A DNA stretch of 64,000 nucleotides from Hyalangium versicolor. Its GTDB lineage: Bacteria > Myxococcota > Myxococcia > Myxococcales > Myxococcaceae. The position numbers were made by a program, and so were the translations under genes. The stretch is from assembly GCF_020103695.1 (NCBI RefSeq), contig NZ_JAHXBF010000012.1, positions 310,001 through 374,000 on the forward strand, given 5' to 3'. How positions within the stretch are numbered: the stretch's first letter is position 1; every line of letters starts with the position of its first letter. This document shows, piece after piece, positions 8,894 through 18,433 of the stretch. The notes beneath the pieces were generated by a model. That model had not been told where the DNA came from, did not search any database, and worked only from the letters and a program-made list of their open reading frames with translations.

Positions 8894-11221
8894 TCAGCGC
8901 TTGATGTTGCGGAAAGGGTTGTTGAAGGGTTCCGGGCCTTTCTTCTCTCCGGGGGGCGGCTTGCTCGCGGGAGGACGCCCTGGTGGAGCGCCCTTCCCTG
9001 CCGGGGGACTCGTCGTCATGCGTCCCGGGTTCCCCGCCGGAGCCCGGTGGGACGCAGGCTGAGGCGCACCGCCCTCTTGCACCGCGCGTACCGAGAGGGC
9101 CAGACGTTTGCGCTGCAGGTCCACGGAGAGGACCTTCACCGTGAGCCGATCCCCCACCTTCACCACCTCGGCGGGATCCTTCACGAAGCGCGTGGCGAGC
9201 TGTGACACGTGGACGAGCCCGTCCTGGTGCACCCCCACGTCCACGAAGGCGCCGAACGCGGTGACGTTGGTCACCACGCCCTGGAGCACCATGCCTTCCT
9301 TCACATCCTCCAGCGTCTTCAGGTCATCGCGCAGCGTGGGGGCGGAGAAGTCTCCGCGCGGATCGCGGCTGGGCTTCTCCAGCTCGGCGAGGATGTCTCG
9401 GAGCGTCATCTCGCCCAGGTCCGGGCCCAGGTAGCGCTTCGGATCGATCTTCCGGACCAGCTCCGCGTTGCCCACCAGCGCGCCCACCTCCACGCCCAGA
9501 TCCTTCGCCATGCGCTCGACGACGGGGTAGCGCTCGGGGTGCACGGCGCTCGCATCGAGCGGCTCGGGACCGCGCACGCGCAGGAAGCCCGCGGCCTGCT
9601 CGAACGTCTTGGGTCCCAGTCCGCTCACCTTGAGCAGCTCGCGCCGCGTGGAGAAGGCGCCCTTCTTGCTGCGGTGCGCCACCAGCTTCTTCGCCAGCGA
9701 GGGCCCCACACCGGACACGTGCTCCAGCAACTGCGGCGAGGCCGTGTTCACGTCCACGCCCACCGCGTTCACGCACGAGTCCACGACCTCGCCCAGCTTC
9801 TTCTTGAGCAGCCCCTGGTCCACGTCGTGCTGGTACTGCCCCACGCCGATGCTCTTGGGATCGATCTTCACCAGCTCCGCCAGCGGATCCTGCAGCCGGC
9901 GGCCAATGGACACCGCGCCCCGCAGGGACACGTCCAGGTCGGGGAACTCCTCACGCGCCACCTCGGAGGCCGAGTACACGGAGGCGCCCTGCTCACTCAC
10001 GGAGACGACCGGCAGCTTCGTGCCGAGCTTCTCGAGCACCTCTCGTACGAAGGACTCTGCTTCGCGGCTGCCCGTGCCGTTGCCCACGGCGATCAACTCC
10101 GGATGGTGCTTCTGGATGACGGCGGCGAGTTGCCGGGCCGCACGGGCGCGCTCGTCGGGTGAGCGCTCGGTGTAGAGCGTGCCCGTCTCCGCCACGCTTC
10201 CGGTGGCGTCCAGCATCACCATCTTCACGCCCGTGCGCAGGCCCGGGTCCAACGCCACCACGGCCCGTGTGCCCGCGGGCGACGCCAGGAGCAGGTGGCG
10301 CAGGTTCTCGCCGAACACTCCGATGGCCTGGCGGTCCGCGCGCTCCTTCACCTCGGCTCGCAGCTCCGACTCCAGGGACGGGCCCAGCAACCGCTCCCAC
10401 GCATCCTCCGCCGCCGTGCGCAGCTCCGAGGCGAAGAGCGCCTGCGGCTTCGTCACTACGCGCGAGCTCAGCAGGCCCTTGGCCTCGTCATCGGGGAAGA
10501 GGACCTTCACGCGGAGCACCTGCTCGGCCTCGCCGCGCAGCAGCGCCAGCACCCGGTGGGAGGGCGCCTGGGCGAGCGGCTCCTCGTGCTCATAATAGGA
10601 CTCGAACTTGGAGGGCTCGTTCTTCTTCGCGGGGGCGACATCGGAGTGCAGGCGCCCCTTCTGGAGGCACAGCTCACGCGCGGCGCGGCGCAGGGGCGCA
10701 TCCTCGGCGACGCGCTCGGCGCAGATGTCCCGCGCTCCCGCGAGCGCCGCATCGAGGTCCGGCACCCCCTTCTCCGCGTCCACGAAGGAGCGCACGCGTG
10801 CGTTCCGGTCCTCGCTGCGCTGCCCTTCCTGCTTCCACATGATGTCCGCGAGCGGCTCCAACCCCCGCTCCCGGGCGATGGCGGCCCGGGTGCGCCGCTT
10901 GGGCTTGTAGGGCAGGTAGAGATCCTCCAGCTCGGTGCGCGTCCGCGCGCGCTGGAGCGCCTGGGACAACTCGGGCGTCAGCTTCCCCTGGCCCTCGATG
11001 GTGCGCAGGATCGTCTCCCGGCGGGAGTCGAGCTCCGAACGCTCGGCGGCGCGATCCAGGATCGTCTGGATCTGCACCTCGTCCAGCCCGCCGGTGGCTT
11101 CCTTGCGGTAGCGGGCAATGAAGGGGACGGTGGCGCCCTCGGCATTGAGCGCGAGGGTCTTGTCCACCTGCTCGGGCTTGAGGCCCAGCTCCTGGGACAG
11201 CTCGGCGGCGTAGGCGTGCAT
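8894..11221 (-). CDS. tex: Tex-family RNA-binding transcription accessory protein
   Basis: The product of 775 residues matches the usual Tex length. In order it has a helical N-terminal domain (AELSQELGL, FIARYRKEATGGLDE), a YqgF/RNase H-like domain (ALDPGLRTGVK), a helix-hairpin-helix pair (LLEHVSGVGPSLAKKL) and an S1 RNA-binding domain (VVTNVTAFGAFVDVGVHQDGL split across strands). The C-terminus adds a Pro/Gly/Lys-rich tail of about 60 residues, often seen in myxobacterial copies. Tex homologues bind nucleic acids and affect transcription and toxin expression in other bacteria. The start is the ATG at 11221, opening with MHAYAAEL. Confidence 0.93.
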   Translation of the reverse strand: MHAYAAELSQELGLKPEQVDKTLALNAEGATVPFIARYRKEATGGLDEVQIQTILDRAAERSELDSRRETILRTIEGQGKLTPELSQALQRARTRTELEDLYLPYKPKRRTRAAIARERGLEPLADIMWKQEGQRSEDRNARVRSFVDAEKGVPDLDAALAGARDICAERVAEDAPLRRAARELCLQKGRLHSDVAPAKKNEPSKFESYYEHEEPLAQAPSHRVLALLRGEAEQVLRVKVLFPDDEAKGLLSSRVVTKPQALFASELRTAAEDAWERLLGPSLESELRAEVKERADRQAIGVFGENLRHLLLASPAGTRAVVALDPGLRTGVKMVMLDATGSVAETGTLYTERSPDERARAARQLAAVIQKHHPELIAVGNGTGSREAESFVREVLEKLGTKLPVVSVSEQGASVYSASEVAREEFPDLDVSLRGAVSIGRRLQDPLAELVKIDPKSIGVGQYQHDVDQGLLKKKLGEVVDSCVNAVGVDVNTASPQLLEHVSGVGPSLAKKLVAHRSKKGAFSTRRELLKVSGLGPKTFEQAAGFLRVRGPEPLDASAVHPERYPVVERMAKDLGVEVGALVGNAELVRKIDPKRYLGPDLGEMTLRDILAELEKPSRDPRGDFSAPTLRDDLKTLEDVKEGMVLQGVVTNVTAFGAFVDVGVHQDGLVHVSQLATRFVKDPAEVVKVGDRLTVKVLSVDLQRKRLALSVRAVQEGGAPQPASHRAPAGNPGRMTTSPPAGKGAPPGRPPASKPPPGEKKGPEPFNNPFRNIKR

Positions 11222-11312
11222 GGCAGGGGCAACCTATCACTTTTTGCCCGCCGTGTATGCTTCTCACCTACCTCCAGGCTGCCGAGCGTCCAGGCGGCGG
11301 CCTCCGAGGCCT

Positions 11313-12728
11313 TCATTGCAACCGGAAGGAGCCGTCGGCGACCACGAGCAGCTCCACTGCCGGAGTGGCCTTCTCCCCGAACGTCGCGAGCGGCGTAGCC
11401 TGGGCCTTCACCGCGCTGACATAGGTGGCGTAGGCATCGGCAATCCCGGTGGCCAGCTTCGCGGTGTCCGTCTGGGTCGCGGTGACGGCGGCCTTCACCG
11501 CCACATCCAGCGCGGCATCGAGCGCGGTGGCCGCAGTGGCCGTGGCCTGCACGGCTCCAGCTGCCGCGACCTGGTTGACGACGCTGACGCCCAGATAGGA
11601 GCCCAGCACGGTGCTCTTCAGATCCGCGCCGGTGGCCACGCTCGCCGAGAAGCCCGTGAATGCCTGCGCCGCGGCCGCCGCCGTCACCGAGGCGCTCACG
11701 TTCGAGCGCAAGGCCGTAGCCGCCGTGTCCGCCTGCTGGAGCGACGCATCCGTGGCCGTGGAGGCCTGGAGGATCACCGAAAGCGCCATGCTCGAAGTCC
11801 TCGCCTCGGCCGCCGCCGCGGCACGTACGGCCGCGTCCACGAGCGGCTGCGCATCCTGCGCGGACAGACGGCCCTTCACCGTGGCGCGGAAGGCCACGCT
11901 CGCCGAGCTCTCCGCCTGGGCCTGCTGCTGCGCCTTCGCCCCCAATCGCTGGGCCGCCGCGGCCAGCTCCATGTAGAAATCCTGATAGGCCGTCTCCACG
12001 GCGGCCCCCGTGTCGGACGCCGCATCGAGCGCCACATTGAGCTTCGCCGAAGCGGCCAGCTCCGCGTCGAAGAGCGCCGACTGGCTCGTCGTGACGCCCG
12101 CCTTCGCATAGGCACGGATCTCCGCCTCCTGCGCGGCGCGCACGGCCTCCGCCAGGACTTTCACCCGCGCCTGGACCGCCTCGCGCGTGCTGGCCCCCTG
12201 CTTCGCGGCCGCCGCCATCTTCGCGTTGATACGAGTGCGCAGATCCACCGTGTTCGTCTGCGCGACCTGGGCCCCATCCGCGACGATGCGGGTGAAGACC
12301 TCCGCCTCGAGCGAGCTCTCGCTGTCCATGGGCGGAGCGATGGTGGCGTCACCGGCCTGGCCGCTGGCATCGAGCAGCGCGGAGACCACCACCGTGCCCG
12401 AGTTGTCGATTCCCTGGAGCACCAGCTTCTGCTGTCCCTCGGGGACCTCCACGGTGTAGCTGCCCTGAGCGGAGACCTCCGCCTCGCCCACGAGCGTCAG
12501 CGCTCCGCCCTCGGCGACCGTGCTCGCGCGGACCTTCGTGACGGCCGACGCGGTGCCCGTACCCCCGAGGCCCTCCGCGCCGAAGGCCCGTACGCCCAGA
12601 CTCTGCCCCTGCGAACCCTCCAGGTCCGTCACCCGACCGCGCACCTGGACAGGCTCCACCTCGTCACCGCACGCGCAGAGCACGACAGTCGCCACCGCTG
12701 CCCACAGCTGTCTGGTCATTCGCCTCAT
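11313..12728 (-). CDS. Alanine-rich putative lipoprotein
   Basis: The product of 471 residues opens with a short signal sequence ending in VVLCACGDE, consistent with lipoprotein processing. Residues 25 to about 130 look like a beta-sandwich (VRGRVTDLEG, GSYTVEVPEGQQKLVL, ALLDASGQAGDA). This resembles the carboxypeptidase-regulatory-like modules common in myxobacterial surface proteins. The remaining two thirds is very rich in Ala, Ser, Thr and Val with heptad-like spacing and is probably a long helical or coiled-coil stalk. I chose ATG 12728, with GAGG eight bases upstream; ATG 12719 and 12740 are possible. Surface location is likely and the function unknown. Confidence 0.75.
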   Translation of the reverse strand: MRRMTRQLWAAVATVVLCACGDEVEPVQVRGRVTDLEGSQGQSLGVRAFGAEGLGGTGTASAVTKVRASTVAEGGALTLVGEAEVSAQGSYTVEVPEGQQKLVLQGIDNSGTVVVSALLDASGQAGDATIAPPMDSESSLEAEVFTRIVADGAQVAQTNTVDLRTRINAKMAAAAKQGASTREAVQARVKVLAEAVRAAQEAEIRAYAKAGVTTSQSALFDAELAASAKLNVALDAASDTGAAVETAYQDFYMELAAAAQRLGAKAQQQAQAESSASVAFRATVKGRLSAQDAQPLVDAAVRAAAAAEARTSSMALSVILQASTATDASLQQADTAATALRSNVSASVTAAAAAQAFTGFSASVATGADLKSTVLGSYLGVSVVNQVAAAGAVQATATAATALDAALDVAVKAAVTATQTDTAKLATGIADAYATYVSAVKAQATPLATFGEKATPAVELLVVADGSFRLQ

Positions 12729-12812
12729 GATGCACCTCATCGAGGACACAAGGCTTCTCCGGCCAGGAAGCCCTCGCGTCACAGCACCTTGACCCGCCCT
12801 CGCGCGGATGGA

Positions 12813-13352
12813 TCACCGCGAGGCCTGGCGTGCCTCCCACTCGGGCCGCAGCAGCCCCCAGAACTGCAGATCCATCCGCCGCCCCTGGACGACGGTGTGC
12901 TCGCGCATGACGCCCTCCAGCACAAAGCCCAGCTTGCGCGCCAGGGCCTGCGAGCCAACGTTCTCCGCCGTGGTGGTCAACCAGACGCGGTAGAGCTGGG
13001 GGATGGAGAAGAGCCGCTCCAGCATCAGCGTCACCGCGCGGGTGCCGATGCCACGGCCCAGGTACTCCTCGGCAAGCATGTAGCCCACCTCGACCCGGCC
13101 ATGCACACGGGACAGCTCTCGTGCGGACAAGGTGCCAGCAATGCGCCCATCCGCCTCCACCATCCACCGGAAGCTCTTGGCGCGAGGATCCGTCACGTCA
13201 CTGCTCGCCTCGCTCAGCCGCTTCAGCAGTGACTCGCGGCTGTCCTCGTCCATCGGGATGAGCCGGCGCGAGGTGGCGCCAGCGCGGATGGCGATCCATT
13301 CGTCCAGGTGCTCGGGGAGCGCGGGGACGAGCCGCACGACAGGGGTGCCCAT
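12813..13352 (-). CDS. GNAT family N-acetyltransferase (RimJ/RimL type)
   Basis: The 179-residue protein has the GNAT acetyl-CoA binding motif A in EEYLGRGIGTRAV (R/Q-x-x-G-x-G/A). Motif B is NVGSQALARKLGFVLEG, with the asparagine typical of the RimJ/RimL ribosomal-protein acetyltransferase branch. The C-terminal strand DLQFWGLLRPEW completes the domain. It probably acetylates a protein N-terminus or a small amine in the cytoplasm; the substrate cannot be read from sequence. The gene lies 84 bases upstream of the lipoprotein gene on the same strand and may be transcribed with it. Confidence 0.88.
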   Translation of the reverse strand: MGTPVVRLVPALPEHLDEWIAIRAGATSRRLIPMDEDSRESLLKRLSEASSDVTDPRAKSFRWMVEADGRIAGTLSARELSRVHGRVEVGYMLAEEYLGRGIGTRAVTLMLERLFSIPQLYRVWLTTTAENVGSQALARKLGFVLEGVMREHTVVQGRRMDLQFWGLLRPEWEARQASR

Positions 13353-13395
13353 GAGAGGCGCAGCGTACCGCCTGCGCCTCCCGGGCAGGAACGAC

Positions 13396-15519
13396 TTACG
13401 CGGAGGTGATGGTGCCGTTCTGGATGACGAGCGACTGGGAGATGAACTTGGCCCTCAGCTCGTCATCGCTCCGCAGCGAGTAATCCTTGTGGATCTCGCT
13501 GCTGGGGATGAGGTGGTAGGTGGCCAGCGCCTGATCAGGGCGGATCTCCACCATGAGGAAGCCATGGGCCTCCGAGTTGGCGAACGCGAGACCCGGGTTG
13601 CCGGCCTTGAGCGTGGCATCCATCTCGGCCACGGCGTACCGGTAGATGGCGCTACCCGAGTAGTAACCCGCGCCGAGCAGCGCCGTGCCCGCCAGTTCCT
13701 GCACCGTGCCCGAGGAGATGGCCGGCCCCGTGAGCGCGGGGATGCCGTACTCCACCGAGGCGTACGAGGCGTGGATGTCTCCGGACAGCACCAGCGCGTT
13801 GACGTTGGTGGCCTTCAAAGTCTTCAGCAGCTCCTGCTTCTTGGTAGGGAAGCCGTCCCAGTGGTCCACGTTGAAGTAGAAGCGCTGGCGCAGGGTGGGA
13901 TCGGGGATCTCCGTCTTGGCTCTCAAGTCCCACACCAGGGAGGTGACGGACACGGAGCTCACCACCACCTTCCAGGTGTTGCTGGCCTTCACCTTGTCCT
14001 GGAACCAGGCCTCCTGGGCAGCACCCCAGGCGTTCTCGCTGGCCTTGGCCGTGGTCTGGTAGTGATACGCCGCGTACAGATCGAAGGTGTCCTTCACCAC
14101 GACGTAGCGAGAGCCGCGGATGTCGAAGAGGCCCACCTTGCCCATGTGCACGTAGGCCAGGCCTCGCGGCAGGCCCTCGGCCGAGATCGGCGCCACGGGC
14201 GTTGGCGACTGGGCGAGCACCTGGTTGACGTAGGCCAGCGCCAGATTGCCCTGCACCCAGGTGGCTGCCTTCGCCTTGGCCTCGTCCAAGGAGAGCCCCG
14301 CCTTCATGGCCAGGAACACGTAGGCCTCCTGCAAACCGGGCTTCAGCGCCGCGAAGGGCGCTACATCCACGTTGATGTACGCGAAGGACGCGTCCGTGAA
14401 ATAAGGCGCCACCTGGGCCGCCTCGAGCGCAGCCTGATCCATCACCACCGTGCCGGGGTAACCATCCTCGGGAATGATGTGATCGGGCCGGTAGGTGCGG
14501 TAGTCCGTGACGATGAGCTTGACGTGCTTGCCGAAGTCGAAGTCGCGGTAGATGTGCGTGTTCGGGTAGCGGGGCTCCGAGTTCACATCGATAGGACCCG
14601 GAGGAGCGCTGGCCGAGGTGTCGATGGGGATGAACTCAAAGAAGGCCTGCTCGGCGTTGCGGCGCCGCTCGTCCTGCTTTTCGAGCTTCTTGCCATCCTG
14701 GTAGGTGGCGTTCGAGCCCCAGCAATCATCCGAGAATTCGTGATCGTCCCACACGACGATGAAGGGGTAGCGCTCGTGGACCTTCTGGATGATGGGGTCC
14801 TGGCGGACGGTCTTGTAGATGTCGCGGTAGTTCGAGAGCGCCGATGCGGCCTGATACTTGAAGATGCCGGTCTGCTGCACCAGCGCGCCATCGGGCTCGG
14901 TGAAGGAGACGCCGCGGGTGGTGCTGGTGGACTGGAAGGACGGGTCTCCGGTGGTCTCGTAGATGTAGTCGCCGAGGAAGATGATGGCATCCACATCCGC
15001 GTTGAGTTGGAGCAGGCGTTGCCAGGAGTTGTAGTAGCGGCCGACGTAGTCCTGGCAGTTGCCGACCACGAACTTCACGGGCACGTCATCGCCGGGATTG
15101 GGTGCCGTCTTCGTGCGGCCCACGGGGGAGATGAACTTCTGGCCACCGTCCTCGTAGATGAAGCGGTAGTAGTAGGTGGTGCGCGCCTGGAGGTTGGTGA
15201 CCTTGACCTTGATGGCGTTGTCGTGCGCGGCCTGGGCGGTGAGGCCCTGCTGCTGGAGCACGAACGAGCCGAAGTTCTCGTCGGTGGAGACATCGAGGGA
15301 GATCGCGGTGTCGGTATTGGACTGCGCGGAATTCACGGCGCGGGTCCAGAGCACGACGCTGTCGGGGCGCGGATCTCCGGAGGCCACGGACTGAGGGAAG
15401 TACGCGCGAGCCTTCTCCGACTCCGACTGGGTGTCGACGGTGGTCTCATCATCGCTGCAGGCGAAGGCAGTCGAGGCCGCGACGGCGACGACGGACTGCA
15501 GGATGGTGCGGCGGTTCAT
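13396..15519 (-). CDS. phoD: PhoD-like alkaline phosphatase/phosphodiesterase, Tat-exported
   Basis: The product of 707 residues starts with MNRRTILQSVVAVAAS, a twin-arginine-like signal, followed by a cysteine (FACSDD) that may be lipidated. A PhoD N-terminal beta domain follows (FPQSVASGDPRPDSVVLWTR). The metallophosphatase domain carries metal-site motifs (VVGNCQDY, IIFLGDYIYE, VVWDDHEFSDD, ALVLSGDIHASY). The expected role is release of phosphate from extracytoplasmic esters. The domain holds an unusually long insert of more than 100 residues (around residues 330-480) between the DDHE and GDIH motifs. ATG 15519 is preferred over an in-frame start 24 bases upstream because the Tat motif begins there. 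Confidence 0.9.
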   Translation of the reverse strand: MNRRTILQSVVAVAASTAFACSDDETTVDTQSESEKARAYFPQSVASGDPRPDSVVLWTRAVNSAQSNTDTAISLDVSTDENFGSFVLQQQGLTAQAAHDNAIKVKVTNLQARTTYYYRFIYEDGGQKFISPVGRTKTAPNPGDDVPVKFVVGNCQDYVGRYYNSWQRLLQLNADVDAIIFLGDYIYETTGDPSFQSTSTTRGVSFTEPDGALVQQTGIFKYQAASALSNYRDIYKTVRQDPIIQKVHERYPFIVVWDDHEFSDDCWGSNATYQDGKKLEKQDERRRNAEQAFFEFIPIDTSASAPPGPIDVNSEPRYPNTHIYRDFDFGKHVKLIVTDYRTYRPDHIIPEDGYPGTVVMDQAALEAAQVAPYFTDASFAYINVDVAPFAALKPGLQEAYVFLAMKAGLSLDEAKAKAATWVQGNLALAYVNQVLAQSPTPVAPISAEGLPRGLAYVHMGKVGLFDIRGSRYVVVKDTFDLYAAYHYQTTAKASENAWGAAQEAWFQDKVKASNTWKVVVSSVSVTSLVWDLRAKTEIPDPTLRQRFYFNVDHWDGFPTKKQELLKTLKATNVNALVLSGDIHASYASVEYGIPALTGPAISSGTVQELAGTALLGAGYYSGSAIYRYAVAEMDATLKAGNPGLAFANSEAHGFLMVEIRPDQALATYHLIPSSEIHKDYSLRSDDELRAKFISQSLVIQNGTITSA

Positions 15520-15714
15520 CTTCTGGGACAAGGAACCCTCCAAGGGGCCGAGGCCGTCGGGGCCTCTGGCGCGCGGAGTCTATGGCGCATCTGCGCTTTG
15601 TGCGCAAACGACGAGCCCGCGACATCCATGACGCGCCGCGCCTGAAGATGGAGTGAGGCACAGGGTGTCAGCGCGGCTTTCTCGCGGGGTGAAGCCGGAG
15701 GAAGACTGGGCCGC

Positions 15715-17097
15715 ATGCTTCGACTGCTGGCGCTGACTTCGTTGGTAGCGCTTTCTCCACTGCTAGTGGCAGCCCGATGCGGTGGACCAGAGGCCGTGTC
15801 GCTGGAAGAACTGCGCAGGGATGAGGTTCCCGCCTTCGACTATGGGCTGTACTGCGATGCGACAGGCCGTCTTGAGGGCGATCGCTCCGCAGTGTTCCTG
15901 GTCCACCGCTCCGCGCACTTGGAGCGCGTGTACGCGGATGCTCAAGGGGGGGATGCACGTGCCCTGGAGGTGGTGCGGCAGCTGGAAGAAACCCTGCGGC
16001 ACACGGGTGAGGCGATTGGGGATCAGGCGCTGGGAGTGGTGTGCGGCACTTTGCCGAGCTGCACGGTGCAATGGAGGCACCTGGAGGAATTCATCCCTTC
16101 ACGAGGCGCGGGCGGCCTGAGATTGAGAGGGCTGCTCGCGGAGGGATTCACTCGCAGGGCCAGGATGAAGGGGGTGGAGAACGCCATCATCGCTGGAGCC
16201 CTGGACGTGTTGGTGGTCGGCAGCGTGCTGAAAGCCGGCGGAGCGGAGACGAGGTCAGGCGTAGCAGAAGCCGAACGCATGGCCGTGGAAGCGGCGCGTG
16301 TGGAGCAACTCGTCGGAGCAGACGGGCGGATGGCGCTGGAGGAGGCGCTGACGCAGGAGGCTCGGCTCGCGGAGGCGGAGGCGGAGGCGGCGGGGCCTCG
16401 CTGTCCATCTGGGCTGAAGGAGTTGGAGCGCTACCACCCGAGAATGAGTGAGCCTCCTTCGGGAGTGAAGGCCGAAAGCCGCCTGTGGGTGGATTACGTG
16501 GCGTATTGGGAGGGGCGCTACCAGGATCTTGTGGGTGGCAGATCCGCAGTAACGGGGCGAGTGGAGCTGAAGCCGCCGCTGAAGTGGGAGAGCTATCAGG
16601 CATTCCGAGACCGCTTCCAACAGGCGCTGGAGTTCCAAAGACGCGTGGGCAAAGCCATGCAGCGGGAGGCAGGTGAGGCTGCAGGAACACGAACTCTGCT
16701 GCGTGGCATCGAACAGCCCCTGGTCGCGGAGAACGTGGGCCTGGGACACGAAGGCGGCTGGCTCACCTACGCGGACCAGTTCGTTATCGACGAGGCCTCA
16801 CTCGGCGCGGGCAGGCAACCTACCGTCCACTCCTTCAGCAACAAGCAGCGTGCCTTCCCCAACAAGAGCATCGATGAATCCATCAAGCAACTCCGCGAGG
16901 ACATCCAGGAGGCCCGAGCCAAGTATGGAGGAACGGTGGAGGTGCGTCGGCTCGGCCATCCGCTCTTCGGACGCAAGGTGGGTGTCACCCGGGTCCACCT
17001 CGTCTATGACGGAGAAGGGCTGACACCGAAACTCCAGGAGGCCCTCGCCGATGAAGCCTTCAACCGAGGGATCGAGCTCCACTTCCATGGACGCTGA
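15715..17097 (+). CDS. Exported protein with C-terminal nuclease-like toxin domain (candidate effector)
   Basis: The 460-residue protein has an N-terminal signal peptide (hydrophobic residues 2-20, then RCGG), a central helical region rich in Glu and Ala, and a distinct C-terminal domain from about residue 335. That domain has conserved-looking polar motifs YADQFVID, HSFSNKQR, KYGGTVEVRR and a final strand VTRVHLVYDG. The D...SNK pattern is reminiscent of restriction-endonuclease-fold toxins in polymorphic toxin systems, but this is inference. The overlapping downstream gene looks like an immunity partner. Myxobacteria use such pairs in kin discrimination, so this may be a contact-dependent effector. 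It could instead be a non-toxic envelope protein. Confidence 0.6.
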   Translation: MLRLLALTSLVALSPLLVAARCGGPEAVSLEELRRDEVPAFDYGLYCDATGRLEGDRSAVFLVHRSAHLERVYADAQGGDARALEVVRQLEETLRHTGEAIGDQALGVVCGTLPSCTVQWRHLEEFIPSRGAGGLRLRGLLAEGFTRRARMKGVENAIIAGALDVLVVGSVLKAGGAETRSGVAEAERMAVEAARVEQLVGADGRMALEEALTQEARLAEAEAEAAGPRCPSGLKELERYHPRMSEPPSGVKAESRLWVDYVAYWEGRYQDLVGGRSAVTGRVELKPPLKWESYQAFRDRFQQALEFQRRVGKAMQREAGEAAGTRTLLRGIEQPLVAENVGLGHEGGWLTYADQFVIDEASLGAGRQPTVHSFSNKQRAFPNKSIDESIKQLREDIQEARAKYGGTVEVRRLGHPLFGRKVGVTRVHLVYDGEGLTPKLQEALADEAFNRGIELHFHGR

Positions 17098-18430
17098 CGC
17101 GTGGAACAAGGAAGACGACTTCGTCCTGCAGCTCTACTCCTTCAAGGATCCGCTGGCACGGGGCTTTGAAGGGCTGGAGGAACTCCTGGACATCATCGAG
17201 TCCTTGGACGAAGAGCTGCGCCCGGACCAGATGCATCTCACCGCGCGGCCGCAGAAGTATTCGCGGCAGACGCTGCGGGAGCGCTTCCACAAGAACCGCA
17301 TCGGTGCGGGCACAGGTACCATCCTTGCTCGCTCCCGGCCTCCCAAGGTCAGCGTGTGGCTCGATACCTTCGATGGAGAGACCGATGGTGTGCGCTTTGC
17401 CTTGAAGCTAAGGATCAGTCCTTTCTCGTTTCTTCACCAGGGCGGAAAGGCATCAGAGCATGCTGAGCAACTCGTCTCGCTGGTGCGTGCAGTGGCGGCC
17501 AGGCTACCGCTGGCCTACGGACTGGGACACAGCTTCACCGACTTCACGCTGAGCAGGAAACCAAACGAGGAGCGTTCTCGCATCCCCCAACGCATCACCG
17601 AAGCCTTCTGGCTCAACCTCTATGGCGCACACATGCAGGAGGAACTCGGAAGGGACCGCGTGCTCTCCACTCCCGCCTCACGGATGGAGGAGCTACCTGG
17701 CGGTGCGGTGCTCTGGCTCACACAGACTACGCCTGTGGATTTTGACTCCGAAGAAGCGCGTGCAGCACAGGCCCGTTCGCTGATCCACCTGCGCCCCGAC
17801 CTCAACCCGGAGGCCACGCTGGCAGCTCTGCGCGAGCGCTCACTGGCATTCGCCCCGATTCCCATGGAGTTTCATCCGGACGTGGCGGAGATCCTCCGAA
17901 AAGAGGTGGACTTTCAGGGGTTGCTGCGCAAGCGCCAGACGGTGGAGCGGTTCAACCGCTACCAACCGCCACCCGTCGCCGAGTGGCTCCCCGCCGCCCA
18001 GGTGCTCCAAACGGACATGACGAACGTAAAGGCATCGGTGGAGACCTACGAGGGCCTTTACGCCGAGCAGCTCATCGCCTTGTTCCACACGGAAGTACCG
18101 GAAGTGCTGCAAACGATTCCAGAAGCCCTTCCCGCCTTGGACTGGCGACTGTGGCACTTCGGCTGGGGAGAGCACCCCTCTGCGGAAAAGAAGGAGGCGC
18201 TCATCTCAGCACTGGGGGCATGGCTGGGCCGCTACCTTGTACACAAGCTCGGCGGGCATTGGGTGCCACGTCGTGAGCTCGCAGAAACAGCAGTAGTCGT
18301 GGAGGACTCGGTCTGGCTCCCATTCCTCAGAGCCCGTCACGCGCTCCAGAGCAGCGATGCACCGCTGGACTTCTCCTGCACCCAGTTCGTCCGCGAAGCT
18401 CAGCGCCGCATTCGCACGACCCCTCTTTGA
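17051..18430 (+). CDS. Candidate immunity protein for the upstream toxin-like gene
   Basis: This is a 459-residue soluble protein without signal peptide. It overlaps the preceding gene by 47 bases from the ATG at 17051, which has AGGAGG nine bases upstream; an internal ATG at 17087 would give an 11-base overlap. The N-terminal half has mixed alpha/beta character (FALKLRISPFSFLHQGG, ARLPLAYGLGHSFTD). The C-terminal 120 residues contain Trp-rich motifs (WRLWHFGWGEHPS, LGAWLGRYLVHKLGGHWV) that recall domains found in immunity-type proteins. Cytoplasmic location beside an exported partner fits an effector-immunity pair. No family is recognised with certainty. Confidence 0.6.
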   Translation: MKPSTEGSSSTSMDADAWNKEDDFVLQLYSFKDPLARGFEGLEELLDIIESLDEELRPDQMHLTARPQKYSRQTLRERFHKNRIGAGTGTILARSRPPKVSVWLDTFDGETDGVRFALKLRISPFSFLHQGGKASEHAEQLVSLVRAVAARLPLAYGLGHSFTDFTLSRKPNEERSRIPQRITEAFWLNLYGAHMQEELGRDRVLSTPASRMEELPGGAVLWLTQTTPVDFDSEEARAAQARSLIHLRPDLNPEATLAALRERSLAFAPIPMEFHPDVAEILRKEVDFQGLLRKRQTVERFNRYQPPPVAEWLPAAQVLQTDMTNVKASVETYEGLYAEQLIALFHTEVPEVLQTIPEALPALDWRLWHFGWGEHPSAEKKEALISALGAWLGRYLVHKLGGHWVPRRELAETAVVVEDSVWLPFLRARHALQSSDAPLDFSCTQFVREAQRRIRTTPL

Positions 18431-18433
18431 GTT

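Noticed and set aside
11220..13232. A plus-strand frame of about 670 codons over the Ala-rich lipoprotein gene.
   Set aside because: Arg/Leu/His-rich shadow of GC-rich DNA with no domain.
13132..15645. An 837-codon plus-strand frame over the PhoD-like gene.
   Set aside because: Antisense to a protein with complete metal-site motifs, and no domains of its own.
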